The notes under the pieces: generated by a model
Seen by the model: only the letters and a program-made list of their open reading frames with translations
Told to the model about the DNA's origin: nothing
Databases searched by the model: none
Shown: positions 41,861 to 53,949 of the stretch, piece after piece
How the letters are laid out: each line of letters begins with the position of its first letter
Numbering within the stretch: the stretch's first letter is position 1
Translations under genes and position numbers: made by a program
Assembly (NCBI GenBank): GCA_014155875.1
Contig: JACEFZ010027749.1
Coordinates: forward strand, 89,501 to 153,500
From: Cepaea nemoralis
Lineage: Eukaryota > Mollusca > Gastropoda > Stylommatophora > Helicidae
DNA length: 64,000 bases
Direction of reading: 5' to 3'

Positions 41861-43103
41861 GTAAGTCACTGAAGTTCATATATTTCCCGGTTTGGACGGT
41901 ATTATAATCCACCTCTGAATACACACCGCCACTATCCAACATTGTCTAGAGTTACTATGACTGTTCTACACCATGTCTATGGTTAACAAAGTTTAATGTT
42001 TCGGCACAGTGCAATTGCATGCAGTTTTAAGTATCCCTGCTTGCCACAGGTTAACGTCTTTTCCTTTTAAGGGTTTTAGTTGTATATTTGTTTGAGCATA
42101 CAGTGTTCTGTATTTGACGTTAAGTTATCACTTCTTCATATTAAAACATGTCTATGTTCTTGTTGTTTCTAAGTAGGTACTTTATTTGCTCAAGTGTAGT
42201 AACCTTCATCTCTTCTATGATTTCAATAGGAGATTTGAACCTGTGGAGAAGATAGGTAATCTGGTGATATGCGTCTGCTTCATATAATTTTCTTATGTGA
42301 TAGTCCTTTTCTAGCCATACTGAAAAGCCTCCGAAAAACATACGGACATACGATTTCTGAGTGCACTAAAGTTTACACGACTAGATAAACGAATGCAATT
42401 TCACACATTAAGAACAAACACCTATATCCCTATGCCACTATTACTCTAATATTAGTGTTACCTTATATATATATCTATAGAATTAATGTAAGTCCCCGAA
42501 TCGAAATTTATCCGCACCCAAGCACTCTATCCCATTATAAGGGAGGATATTTCTATTCATTACAGGACACATAATTCTATCTTTCCGTCCAGTTTGGTAT
42601 CACACTAAACAGAAACTCCATGTTCAGCTTTTTATATTGCGTGTCCCATTCTCCGTTGATTGTTTGATATCCATACATCAACAGTCGCATTTGCCGTTCC
42701 CGTAACATCAAACGTTCAGTGAAATCACGTATACGTCCGGGCGCTCCGTTCTCCGCTGTTGCGCTGGTCCTCTGTCCATCGCTCGTTTGCACTTCAAAGC
42801 ATTCTCCGTTCATTTTCCCGTCGGCCGATCGTCCCGTTTCTCCGTGTCCGTCAGATCGTCAAGCAATGAACTTTACGAACACCTGTATCCTATTTTCATA
42901 TCTGTGTCGGTCAATGCTCTTTTATTCGTCCTCCTCTCAGAATGAAGTACACGATTGTTAACCCTTCTCCTTCCTTGTATTTTAATATGTAAGTTATCAA
43001 GGAATCATTAAACTGCAGTTTTTTCTGTGACAGGGGTGACGTTCTGAAAATGTGGTGAAGGGGGGCACGGGCCAAAACAAGGTTGAGAACCACTGTACTA
43101 ACA

Positions 43104-44065
43104 CGTCCTAGTCGTGAGTCCTGGGCAATAGGTCCCTTTTGAGTCCTGGCTAACGTAGTAGGATCGCTGATTCTTCCGAAGTCGGAGAGTATCTGCCTGC
43201 ACGACGAGGAACCACCAGTCTGCACACCAATAAACAAGACATGGGACAACAGATACTCACGCAAACCTCAGTCCGGTATGACATAACACTGATGTTGGAC
43301 AGCAGGATATCTTCATCCAACATACATGACTTCACGCTGGAGTTCACAACCAACGAACGCAAGCTAGCAAACACTCATAAGTATATAGGATGTAAGCCCG
43401 TCGCTTCGACGTCATAACATCGCGTTACGAACAAATGGACTTCGATATGGTCTACAGATTGCAATGAATGTATACATTACATTCTCTGAAAAGTGCACTA
43501 TCATGGTTGGTTAAAATTGTTACGTCAAAGTCAACAGCAATTGGCCCCTCCTCAGAGTTTAACTGGGCGTAAAATATTGGTCGCCATGAGACAAAGCTAC
43601 CAAAATGACATTAAAGCAATAAACATATTATCTAATATTTAGAAGGCTTACTTCGCCAGGGCCCACTTGCCATCGGAGAAAGCTGACACATAGGCCAGTC
43701 TACCACTGCCCCTGCCTCTCTATCTTCCAATTTTCCTCTCTTACTCTCGGTGACATGCACTAGTGGTAAAAGATTTCTCTGCCATGCGCCCATACATCGC
43801 CACAATTGACCGACAGTGACGCCCGTGTGCCCTTTAATCACCACAGTTTAAACAGTGGTTTATTTGTCCCTTTTCTTATGTTTCCGCACTTTTTAGTTAA
43901 CTTCGGTAACTTAAAATTGAGACATAAATATTTCGCAGGCCGCTGACAACAACATTTGTCCTTAGAAAGCACTTGATTCTTGATTCCAAAAGATTGTTTT
44001 GATTTGAACTTTGAAATGACAACACATTCTGGTTTTTGACCTCATATATTTTAATAAGGAAAGCT
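43104..44065. other. No gene seen
   Basis: Mixed-composition sequence. The minus frame at 43844-43632 is open for 70 codons but has no splice signals or motif. No repeat family was recognised. Confidence 0.4.
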
Positions 44066-44602
44066 ACTGAAGATTAAATGGCAAGACAAGATTCCAGACA
44101 CTGAAGTCCTAGAAAGAGCGTCCATGCCCAGTATCCACACTCTACTGATGAAGAATCAGATTCGCTGGGCTGGTCACTTGACTGGCATGCCAGATCACAG
44201 GCTCCCTAAACGAATTTTTTACAGCGAACTGCGTTGTGGTAAACGCTCCCAAGGTGGCCAGAGGAAACACTTTAAAGACACTCTGAAAATCTCACTGAAT
44301 GCTTTTGGAATTCATCATGACACCTGGGAGGCTGCAGCCAGAGACCGAAATTCGTGGCGTGCATCATTACGCAAGGGTGCAGTCATATGTGAGGCAACCA
44401 GGACTGCAAGAGCTGTGAAGAAAAGGCAGGACAGAAAAACCACTGCAGGAAATCCTCCCCCAGAAACGTCAAGCATTCTTTGCCCACATTGTCAAAGAAC
44501 ATTTCGAGCCAAAATAGGCCGTATCAGCCATCTTAGAACGCACGGCTCCATACCTTCAACCCCACTGGATGAAATGAATGGTTATCATCATTCTTGATGG
44601 AC

Positions 44603-44647
<45 letters not shown>

Positions 44648-44650
44648 CCG
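44066..44650 (+). mobile_element. LINE F ORF2 C-terminus with zinc finger and CAA tail
   Basis: The 157-codon frame 44124-44597 encodes SIHTLLMKNQIRWAGHLTGM (preceding frame TEVLERAS-like), PDHRLPKRIFYSELRCGKRS, WEAAARDRNSWRASLRKGA and then a finger, CPHCQRTFRAKIGRISHLRT plus H. The W.GH..RM...R.PK and DR..WR blocks are typical of ORF2 ends; the terminal C2H2 finger is a family mark also at 9110 and 46414. A (CAA)n tail runs 44606-44648. Confidence 0.85.
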
Positions 44651-45479
44651 TTTTAAACAATTTTATAGTATAGTTATAGTGATTTTAAGGACTTTGTGAA
44701 AGATTCTAAAACTTAAACCACGTGCAGTATTCAGTTAGTCAGTTAGATTGGAAGCGAAACACTGCAAGCAAAAGTTCGTCATAATATGTCATAATATGAT
44801 GGCACATATCGAATTATGAATGCGCTAATGGGGCACATTTATGCCCCTAAATTTGGTTTGCCTATCACAAAGTATTTAAGGAGTATTTAAATAATTAAAT
44901 TTAAAAGAATAATAATTATAACTAAATAGAAAATAGTGTCTATTTCTTCTTCTCAGTACAATCTGAGTGGTGTGTTACTGACATTTTCCATTTGGTGTGA
45001 AAATTATGTACCTCAAACTATTATGGTTTAGTTCTGTTTTACTGGTTTTGTGGTGCAGTTCTTGTGATATTATTGAACAAAAGTGGTGTGTGTAAAAGTA
45101 TTCAGCAAATTTAACTGGATTAGTTGCAGTGGATTATAAATACAGCCTTGGTAAATACTAAGTGAATTTTTTAAAATAATTGTTACCTTTTTAATTTCAA
45201 TTGTTATTATTAAACCTCTTATTATTGTTGTAATATTTCTAACCTATCAATTAATTATTAACAATGTCATGTTCCTTGTGCTGTCCTCTGTAATTTGATA
45301 TATAATACAAAATATCTGCTACCATTTTAACCATTTAAAAGCATTATTGTGACCCCTACTTCAAATTTTCTGCCATGAATTTCTGTTTGGTCAGGACAGA
45401 ATTTTTGCTTGGCACTGAAAGTGAAAGAGTTGCAGGAGTGGAGCGAATCACGCGGTGACTTTTCGGAAAAGAAACCACA
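44651..45479. other. No gene seen; AT-rich
   Basis: AT-rich sequence with many TTATT/AATTA runs. No exon borders or repeat family recognised. Confidence 0.4.
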
Positions 45480-45830
45480 GGAAATCAAGCGAAAATGATA
45501 AAAACATTGTTCTTCCGATACTTTGCTATCAATATGAAACGTTGTTCTTATCAACACCCAATCAAAGAAAAATTGTGAAATACTTGAGAAAAGCTAATGA
45601 TGGTACCGGTAGAGACAGAGTGCGAAACGACGATGTCAGGAGTCCGACTGGTGTAAAATAACACCTTAAGTTCAACGAGAAACAACGAATGAATTGTTTG
45701 GACATTGTATGAGAATGAAACCCGACCAATTACTGATACGAGCATACAGCAAAAACATTTGAATATAGAGCCAAGGGAACGTAAAAACGTTGAAAAGTCT
45801 ACGAAAAGAGTGCTCTAAACAAACAGGGTG
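45480..45830 (+). mobile_element. LINE RT C-terminus, decayed
   Basis: The plus-strand frame contains NIVLPILCYQYETLFLSTPN then QRKIVKYLRKAN and RDRVRNDDVRSPTGVK. This is the VLPIL.YG.E.W...... / ...DRVRN.DIR...GV block between RT and the FGH..RM region of LINE ORF2. It breaks off after 45830. Confidence 0.7.
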
Positions 45831-45879
45831 CCGACGCAACTTAGAGTCTAAGACAACATATCTGGTCTTGAAACGCAAG

Positions 45880-46413
45880 CGTAGGCTCCCAGACTCCTAG
45901 GACCTCTAGGTTTACTGTCATGCGCAAATTAGGCAAAGGCACTATAGTGAATAGTGTGTTTGTTTGTTTGTTGCCTCAATATAAAATTCAATATCTCAGT
46001 AACCAACTGAGGGAAAATGATGAGATTTAGTATATAACCTCATCATTATGTCCACCCAACAAAAAATTTTTGTTCTGGACATTTTACAGCAGATTTCAAA
46101 GTTAGTTTATATGCGGTATATTAATTACGACTTAGAGATTACGTCCATGATTTTAACAGTATTACAGCTTCACCAAGAGACGTCCCGGCAGATTTTGCAA
46201 TTTTCACGTGATTTCCGTTTTGAAACTAACAGCGCGAAGATTCAGAGGTGTCTCCAAATGGGGGTTCTTTCATGAAACGGGATTATATAAATACACTAGC
46301 TGACAAGGCCCGGCTTCTGGCGGGGATCTATCTGTCTATCTATCTCATCATTGGCACCTTTCCATCTTGATAGACGATAGTTTGGTACATTGTGCTTCAA
46401 AAAGGCTTAATAA
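45880..46413. other. No supported gene
   Basis: A plus-strand frame of 75 codons at 46048-46275 has no splice signals or family motif. A short TCTA run lies at 46325-46345. Confidence 0.3.
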
Positions 46414-47095
46414 CTACGATCCATGGCGGTGGCGAGTGTGGCTGGTAAGGCCAATTCTTGCTGCAAATGTTTTCCCACAGTAGGTACATGTGAAAACATG
46501 GTCATTTCCACCATTTTGCACCATCTTACGTCTCTCACGCTCTGTGTGTGCTTTATCTGCAATCATTTTCTCCTTTGTCTTTATTCCATTTCTGATAGTT
46601 GCCCTCCATGCAACACGTTCAGCGGCGACGTGCTCCCAATGTGCATTATCAATGCCTGTATCAATCATGAACCATCTTACGTCTCTCACGCTCTGTGTGT
46701 GCTTTATCTGCAATCATTTTCTCCTTTGTCTTTATTCCATTTCTGATAGTTGCCCTCCATGCAACACGTTCAGCGGCGACGTGCTCCCAATGTGCATTAT
46801 CAATGCCTGTATCAATCATGTCCCGCTTACACACATCTTTGTATCGTAGTAGAGGCCGACCCTGAAATCTCCTACCCGTCTGTAATTCACCAAAAAAGAT
46901 GTCCTTTGGTATTCTACCATCATCCATCCTCCTAACGTGTCCTATCCATCTAAGTCTACGAAGACTGTGCATGGAATACACCGTCACACAACCTGATCTT
47001 TCCAATACTTCAGTATTTGTGATTTTGTCTTGCCACTTAATACCAAGAATTCTTCGCAGACACCGCATATGAAAGCTGTTTAAACGTTTCTCTTG
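46414..47095 (-). mobile_element. LINE F ORF2 C-terminus with internal tandem duplication
   Basis: The minus strand reads [60 protein letters not shown] and HVAAERVAWRATIRNGIKTK, then the finger CTYCGKTFAARIGLTSHTRH. The 150-bp part coding for MIDTGIDNAHWEHVAAERV... to HTERERRKMV is present twice (46521-46671 and 46672-46820) and nearly identical. Confidence 0.85.
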
Positions 47096-47107
47096 GCGTG
47101 AGTAAGT

Positions 47108-47109
47108 TG

Positions 47110-47184
<75 letters not shown>

Positions 47185-47214
47185 GCCTACCTGCCTGCCC
47201 ACCCGCCTGCCTGC

Positions 47215-47268
<54 letters not shown>

Positions 47269-47301
47269 GCCTACCTGCCTGCCTGCCGACCGACCGACCG
47301 A

Positions 47302-47370
<69 letters not shown>
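47108..47370. repeat. (CTAT)n compound microsatellite
   Basis: About 260 bp of CTAT with two islands of CTGCCTACCTGCCTGCC and a CGAC patch. It cuts the 3' end of the LINE A piece on its right. Confidence 0.95.
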
Positions 47371-47371
<1 letters not shown>

Positions 47372-47948
47372 GCCATGCAGGTATTTAATTCTCTGCCTTC
47401 CCTTTTTTCTTTTCCCCTCGATCTTGCCAGTTGTCATAAAGTTCTTCAATTTATTTCTTCTCATAACGTGACCAAAAAAAAAACAAAAAAGTTGTGTCTG
47501 TATTCGTCTAATTTCTCTAATCAGTTTACGATTTTCATTTGTTTCTTGTGGGACTTGGTCATTGATTTTTCTGTCTGTCCATAGTATTCTTTGCATTTTC
47601 CTCAGAAACCACACTTCCACAGCCATCAGATGTTTTCAACTTGTCTGCTCATTGCCCATGTTTCACATCCATACAAAAGTACAGGTTACATGTAACACTT
47701 CAACACTCTTTTTCTAGTTGCAATTGACATCTTTTTATTGTTCAATACATTTTTCATCTTACAAAAAGCTACCGTTGCCATGGCGATCTTGTTCTAATCT
47801 CTTCGAGGCATCTCCCATCAGATGTTATGACTGTTCCAAGATGGCTGTACCTATTCACTTTTTAAGAATATTATCATTTACCCGTACATACATGGCGATG
47901 TCCCTTTCTTAGTGATGACTACACTCTCTGTCTTCTGACAACTTAATT
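47372..47948 (-). mobile_element. LINE A fragment between two microsatellites
   Basis: The minus strand from about LNCQKT at 47948 down to [40 protein letters not shown] and KYLHG at 47372. An insertion of CFF in the middle (LFCFFFGHV) and several indels. The usual 3' tail is missing, replaced by CTAT repeats. Confidence 0.8.
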
Positions 47949-47949
47949 C

Positions 47950-48030
<81 letters not shown>

Positions 48031-48048
48031 ATAATAATAGTAGTAGTA
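47950..48048. repeat. (GTA)n microsatellite
   Basis: About 33 GTA units with an ATA patch near the end. Confidence 0.95.
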
Positions 48049-48104
48049 AAAGTTTTTGCTCTAGAGGGAGAGAAGGGAATGGGGATGTAATGGCGGAGAC
48101 TTAA

Positions 48105-48342
48105 AAAGTCGCTTAAAAGTCGACAGGGTCGACTTCATTGCATCGGGATTTTATTCCATATGGCTCTGTCTCTTTCCGCAGCGCGGAAAGCGCCGCACAC
48201 AGCACGAACTCCGTAGCTCTAGTGACGACCCACAGGAGTCTCCGCAAAATTTCACTCGTGAACCGAAGGACGCGGCCCGGAATCGAACCCACAACTTTTG
48301 GAGCCTTAGTCAAACGGCTTGACCGCTTCACCACGGAGACTA
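48105..48342 (-). mobile_element. SINE A, full length
   Basis: Minus strand: the head GTCTCCGTGGTGAAGCGGTC with B box TGGGTTCGATTCC, the body GTTCACGAGTGAAATTTTGC, GGAGACTCCTGTGGGTCGTC, GCGGCGCTTTCCGCGCTGCG, and the end ATGCAATGAAGTCGACCCTG. This defines the family, whose body also lies inside R1. Confidence 0.85.
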
Positions 48343-48551
48343 TTGCAGATCAACAATTCCTTTGAAGGCGACGTTACTGAAAAGTTTTGGTATCCGTCTA
48401 TCTCTTAGAAGTTGCTGGGTTCGTTCCCAGCATAGAACTTGGTGAGTTTGGTTGACTAACTTCTCGAAAAAGGGCAAACAACTGTGGCTTCGTGTGCAAG
48501 TCGCGTTCGGTAAGTCTAACGGTAGTTGACGTTCGGAAAGAATAGAAGACT

Positions 48552-48885
48552 GATCATTCATCATCATCATCATCTTCCACTTCTGCCGTCAAGCGTCTTG
48601 GGGAGGAATAATTTGCGTTCCAGCGCCCGGTGGGCGGCACTGGATAGTGTCATTCCGTGTGGTTGTACAATGTCTTTGATGTCGTCAATCCATTTCCTTC
48701 TTGGACGTCCTCGTGGTCTCGTCGCAGATGAACTTTGATGTAATGCCATTGATGGTGGTTGCTGATGTTGCATTCTAACGACATGGCCAAACCACTTGAT
48801 CTTCTGTCTTTCAATAAATGTGGCACAACGTGTTGATCTCACAGTCTGTCAGATAATAGCATTTCTTTCTCGGTCTCGGATTGTT
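48552..48885 (-). mobile_element. LINE C 3' end with GAT tail
   Basis: The minus strand encodes IKWFGHVVRMQHQQPPSMAL then HQSSSATRPRGRPRRKWIDD and IKDIVQPHGMTLSSAAHRAL. The tail is GAT repeats at 48552-48573. Open for 90 codons. Confidence 0.85.
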
Positions 48886-50761
48886 AATTGATAATTAATG
48901 TATGGTAATAGGGAGAAGAAGCCAGTTGTTACCGGGGCTCATATGTGAAACAAAGAATATTGCCACTGTAACTAAACTGATACGACAGCAAGTGCTGCAG
49001 TCTCCTCCATTGATCTCACACACAAGGTGCATTTCAACGCTGTGCACGAACTTCGTGATACCTGCGAGGATCATTGTTTGCTACCACATTCGATCATCCG
49101 TCTTCTATCAGCACGATCGCCATGCATATCAGCAGGGCACGTGACGACGGTGATGATGTTTTTGTGGTTACATAAAACGATTGCTACTATGCAAGTTACT
49201 GTCAAGTAAATTTGAAGAAATCTGACACCCCACATCTGAACGTCAAAAATATACTAAACTTGAGAAGATAACCTAAATAGAAAACTGCGCCCTATTTTTT
49301 TCCGTTTCTTAAATCCATCCTTAATCATTCTTTACGTCCGCTCTGGTTCCCTGGCGAGTGGCGAAACCCTGATATAATCGCTGCAATAACAGTGCATTCA
49401 TTTTCGCAAAGCTGCTTTAAAAAAGCATGACTGGTCCAAGATAAAAACAGACCACGTGGAACGAAAGGATCGCGTTTATCTACTTTTCTCATGCCAAGCC
49501 CCCGTGTCTGGCTGGAGCGTTCTATGAAGGTAGAGTTGCGGCATACAAAACTGCCTACACACCGCCAGCGATGTGTGCTCTATGACGTCAGCCCAGTGGC
49601 AGACGAAGGAAGTTGTGTTTTGGAGATAACAAAACCGTTGGGTAGTCACAGTTTGTTCGCGTATTTGTTATAGACTTGTTGCGCTTCGTTGTGAAGGAGT
49701 ATGATTTGTTTCCATCCAAGTGACTGGATTTACTTTCATTCATTGTGTGCTTGTAACCACTTTAGTGAATGTATAAACGTGTTTTTGGTATATATATTAA
49801 TTATTATGCAACTTCTAAACTTAGTGACTGAATAGTGAATACTAACTTACTTCTGAATAGGGTTGTTGTTTTTGTTTGTACTTGAATGAATCACAAACTC
49901 ACACAATATAAATAAAATAATGGTACTTAACTGTCCTTGCGACCTCGGCGGGTCCAGCAGTCCATTTACAATATGAATATCGCTAACTCTACAAAATTGT
50001 ACCTGTTTTCGAAAATTAAAAAAAAACTTTTAAGTTGTTTTTAAAGTTATGATAGGAGATGCTTTTGACCTCGCGTTCAAATGTGTTGTAGTTAAAACTT
50101 GTTTTAGGTTATATTAAAAATAGTATTACATCATAAAATAATAACAATAATATATTAATAATGACAGTGTTATTATTGTTACGAAGCACCAATCTAACTT
50201 TATGGCTGAGTGTATTAGTATTATTAATTAGTAACAGCTGTGTTTGTAATACAAGTAGTTAGAAATAATGTAGCATATATAGACAATATTTAAAAATTGA
50301 GTTTTTACTCATCAAACAATTACAGTTGGATACAGCTTGGCAAGACAAATCCAACGGTATCTAAATGAAGACTGTACGTTAATTCTAAGCGGAGTTATTA
50401 ATATTTTTGTGTCATGATCTACAACCAGGAAGTGTAAAGAAATCTTAGTAAATTAAACACAGCTGATCGAGGCCCAATAAATTGGGTACTGAGAACTTCT
50501 ACCTTCTATTACTGTTGCTTGTTTATTTTTAAACGGACAACATAGTACCATATATCATTGCGTCCGAGGTGGCAAGGCCTAACTTGATGCATTATCTATT
50601 TTTGGATAGGATGTGCAGTTACCTAATTAACAATTAAAAATTGCTGCCAATTGTTTATTATTCATTAAAAGTCTGTCGCATCGCTAACAAACCTGACAAT
50701 GTGTATACTTTATTGTGCATTTTGGTAACAGGAAAGTAAAAGTCACATTCCTCTTTCGATT
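48886..50761. other. No gene seen; mostly AT-rich
   Basis: The longest stretch without a recognised repeat. Small frames at 48902-49209 and 49491-49673 lack splice signals or family motifs. 49720-50650 is AT-rich with TTATTA-type runs. It could hold regulatory or intronic sequence of a gene I cannot see. Confidence 0.4.
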
Positions 50762-50890
50762 GAATGTCGACAGGATCGAGATGATCGACTTCATTGCACT
50801 GGGTATTATCCCAAATAGCTCGGTCTCTTTCCGCAGGGCGGCCTGCAGAAAGCATCGCACAAAGCACAGAGTCTCCAAGTCTCAGAGAAA
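50762..50890 (-). mobile_element. SINE A fragment
   Basis: GAATGTCGACAGGATCGAGA, GACTTCATTGCACTGGGTAT and CTCTTTCCGCAGGGCGGCC correspond to the 3' half of SINE A on the minus strand. Confidence 0.7.
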
Positions 50891-50982
50891 AATGCATTTG
50901 ACTTTTAAGACCTTTCGGTAGGATGTGCTTTGACCAAATTAACAGTTATAAATAGCTGCCCTTTTATATTAAATAAATGTCA

Positions 50983-51121
50983 CCGGGAAGGTTAACCCGG
51001 TCAACAAATGCCCGCAGAAGTCGGATGTGTCGGCCTAACGGCGCAAGAACGCAGCTCTGCTGTAAACAGGCACAACGCAATCACATCCGGAAAAAAAAAC
51101 TCCGGATGAACGAAGAAGAAG
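50983..51121 (+). mobile_element. Retroposon D, full length with target duplication
   Basis: CCGGGAAGGTTAACCCGGTC to CTCCGGATGAACGAAGAAGAAG. AAATAAATGTCA stands at 50971-50982 and 51122-51133, a perfect 12-bp duplication. Confidence 0.9.
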
Positions 51122-51177
51122 AAATAAATGTCATGTGAAATGTTTTTCGTTAGTGAAAGAACAATTCATTTAAAAAA

Positions 51178-51305
51178 AGTCGCTTAAAAGTCGACAGGGT
51201 CGACTTCGTTGCACCGGGTTTTATCCCATATGGCTCGGCCTCTTTCTGCAGCGCGGAAAGCGTTGCACCAAGCACGAACTCCATAGCGTTAGCGACGACC
51301 CACAG
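51178..51305 (-). mobile_element. SINE A fragment
   Basis: The 3' part of SINE A (AAAGTCGACAGGGTCGACTT, ATCCCATATGGCTCGGCCTC, TAGCGACGACCCACAGG), very close to the copy at 48105-48342. The head is missing. Confidence 0.8.
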
Positions 51306-51344
51306 GTTTCTGGGCATAGAGAGGGGAAGGTGAGGTCTGTGGTA

Positions 51345-52150
51345 TTGTCCCCTTGTAGATGGTACTACACAAAGGCTTTTGATAGAGTTAGACATGTCAA
51401 CATGGTGGATATGCTTGCAGATCTACAAATTGATGGGAAAGACATTAGACTTATAAACAACATATATTGGAAACAACAAGCTGCCATAAGGATTGATAAT
51501 GAAGTGGGACAATATCAACCTATTAAGAGAGGTGTTAGGCAGGGATGTGTAATATCTCCAAATCTTGTTTCCCTATACAGTGAAAATATTTTCAGAAATG
51601 TAGAAGACATAAATGGAATCAGCATTGGAGGACAAAACATAAATAACATTAGATATGCAGATGATACGGTTTTGATTGCAGACAATGCACAGGATCTGCA
51701 ACAATTAGTAGTCGCGGTTGTTGTCCACAGTGAGCAGCTGGGGTTGGAATTAAATTGTAAGAAGACACAGATTATGGTCGTCACTAGGAAGAACGAAGTA
51801 CCACAATGTAATATACAAGTAAATGGGGATATTCTTCAACAAGTGAATCGGTACAATTATCTCGGAACAGTCATAACATCTGATGGGAGATGCCTTGAAG
51901 AGATTAGAACAAGAATCGCCATGGCGAAGGTAACCTTTAGCAAGATGAAAAATATTCTGACCAATAAAAAGATGTCAATTGAAATGAGAAAGAGAGTGTT
52001 GAGGGGATACATAGAGCCTGTTCTTTTGTATGGATGTGAAATGTGGACAATGTGCAGTCAAGCTGAAAAACATCTGATGGCTGCAGAAATGTGGTTTCTG
52101 AGGAAAATGCAAAGAATACCATGGACAGAGAAAAACCAATGACCAAGTAC
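51345..52150 (+). mobile_element. LINE A reverse transcriptase, 270 codons open, 5' part of a split copy
   Basis: Best LINE A RT of the window. Motif order: YYTKAFDRVRHVNMVDML (A), GVRQGCVISPNLVSLYSENI (B), IRYADDTVLIADNAQDLQQL (C, catalytic DD), GLELNCKKTQIMVVTRKNE (D), YLGTVITSDGRCLEEIRTRI (E), then LLYGCEMWTMCSQAEKHLMA. It stops at TDRKTNDQV (52150), where a LINE C was inserted; the same element goes on at 53950. RTE-like by arrangement; endonuclease and RT palm start are missing (5'-truncated near 51340). Confidence 0.9.
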
Positions 52151-52152
52151 TC

Positions 52153-53940
52153 ATCATCATCATCATCTTCCACTTGTGCCATCAAGCGTCGTGGGGAGGA
52201 ATAATTTGCGTTCCAGCGCCAGGTGGACGGCACTGGATAGTGTCATTCCGTGTGGTTGTACAATGTCTCTGATGTCGTCAATCCATTTTCTTCTTGGACG
52301 TCCTCGTGGTCTCGTCGCAGATGATCTTTGATGTAAGGCCAGTGATGGTAGTTGCTGATGATGCATTCTAACGACATGGCCAAACCACTTGATCTTCTGT
52401 CTTTCAATAAATGTGGCACAAGGTGTTGATCCCACAGTCTGTCTGATAGTAGCATTTCTTACTTGGTCTCGGATTGTTAAGTTGACAGCTCTCCTCAGGC
52501 ATCTCATTTCGCAGGTGTTGATTTTGTGAAGGTGTAATTTGGATAAAGTCCAGGTTTGAGACTGGTAGCATAGGGTTGGTGTAGCATTCTGTTTATTATC
52601 TGTCGTTTTGCAGACATGGGTATGTTTGGATGTTTCAGTAAGGGTGATTGTTGATATGTAAGTGCACTAGCTTTTTGACATCTGATTTCAATTTCTCTGT
52701 CCAATCTGCCATCTTCTGTGATCATACTTCCAAGGTATTTGAATTCTTTAACTTGTTTCAGAGTCGTGTTATTTATCTGTATACTTAGTGGGCCTGGCGA
52801 TCTGCTAACTTGCATTACTTCGGTTTTGGCTGTGTTTATACTCATATTGTATCTGCTGCAGGTTGAACTCAGATTAGTAATATGATTTTGTAGTCTGCCC
52901 TCATCGCTGTAAAACAGGCACTGATCGTCTGCAAATAGAAGTTCATTTATTCCCTGTGGGTCAGTTGTTTCATCTGGAGTAAAGAGTTCTAAATTTTCTG
53001 AATCTGTTCTGTCGAGACTTGCTTCTTTGGAAATTCTGTCCATGTAGATATTGAATAGCAGGGGAGAGAGCACACACCCCTGCCTCACTCCTGTATTGAC
53101 TGTGAACATATCTGATATACCTTCTTGTGTTCTTACTGCACTTTGGCTCGAGTGGTACATTGCTATGATGTTTTCTAGCAGTTGCCCTTCTATCCCATAG
53201 TCTTCAAGGATGGTCCATAATTTGTATCTGTCTACTCTATCGAAAGCCTTTTCCTGAACTACAAACACTGCTGGTCACTATATTCGATAGTTTTTTCACA
53301 AATTTGTCTAAGTGTAAATAATGCATCAGTGCAACTTTTACCTTTCCGAAAACCGAATTGTGCTTTGCTTAACTGTTGTTCAACTATTGGTCTAGCTCTT
53401 TGTTCCAAAAGTTTTGCATACATTTTCCCTATATGGCTCAGGAGTGATATACCTCTGTATGTTTCACACTCTCTCATATTGCCTTTCTTTTTCCATATTG
53501 GTAGTATTATTGTCTGTTGCCAATCATCTGGGACTTTTCTTTCTGCCCATGCTATATTAAAAAGTCTTGTTAGCCATTTAACTCCTGTTTCCCCACAGGC
53601 CTGCAATAGCTTCTGTGGTTATTCCATCTGGACCTGCTGATTTGTTTTTAGGACTTTTCTGTATAACTGCTTTGACTTCTGCAGGTATGAAATTTGGTTC
53701 TTGCTGTCCCTGGCATTTAGGCACAAAAGTGAGGTTCTCTATGTTATGTGTGGGTTAAGTAGTTCTTGAAAGTATTCTGCCCACCTTGCTAGTCTTTGTT
53801 GTGGATTAAATATCGGTATACCTCTTGTGCTGTTTATGATGGTGGTTGGGTTGTAACATGCATCTCTGTTTCTCATTGTGGTGACACATTTATAAAATTC
53901 TCTTGGGCAGTCTTTGCTAAGGGTCGCCATCTGTTCACCG
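52153..53940 (-). mobile_element. LINE C with well-preserved RT, inserted in LINE A
   Basis: Minus strand, from an EN-RT linker (MATLSKDCPREFYKCVTTMR, RWAEYFQELLN) through NIAWAERKVPDDWQQTIILP, YRGISLLSHIGKMYAKLLEQ, AQFGFRKGKSCTDALFTLRQ (blocks 0-2), KAFDRVDRYKLWTILEDYGI (A), NTGVRQGCVLSPLLFNIYMD (B), ELLFADDQCLFYSDEGRLQN (C) and FKYLGSMITEDGRLDREIE (E). After a frameshift near 52504 come RDQVRNATIRQTVGS, IKWFGHVVRMHHQQLP and RPRGRPRRKWIDD. GAT tail at 52153-52170. Only about three frame breaks, so it is young; the endonuclease is missing. Confidence 0.9.
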
Positions 53941-53949
53941 CATATTCTC

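Larger units (their letters stand above)
40990..43095. mobile_element. hAT-type element, 2.1 kb, with unrecognised cargo
   Basis: The termini CAGTGGTTCTCAACC (40990) and GGTTGAGAACCACTG (to 43095) are perfect 15-bp inverted repeats. TACTAACA stands directly outside both ends (40982-40989 and 43096-43103), a perfect 8-bp hAT-type duplication. G-runs follow the left end. No hAT transposase motif (BED, RNase H-like DDE, hATC) was found inside, so it is non-autonomous. It holds a palindrome (41201-41334), an exon-like plus-strand frame (41665-41860) and two minus-strand frames (42341-42141 and 42813-42577) that match nothing I know. The end sequence resembles SPIN/Charlie-group hAT termini as I recall them. 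Confidence 0.85.

Noticed and set aside
42141..42813. Two minus-strand frames inside the hAT element as transposase pieces
   Set aside because: Neither contains BED, DDE/RNase H-fold or hATC features; kept only as unrecognised cargo.
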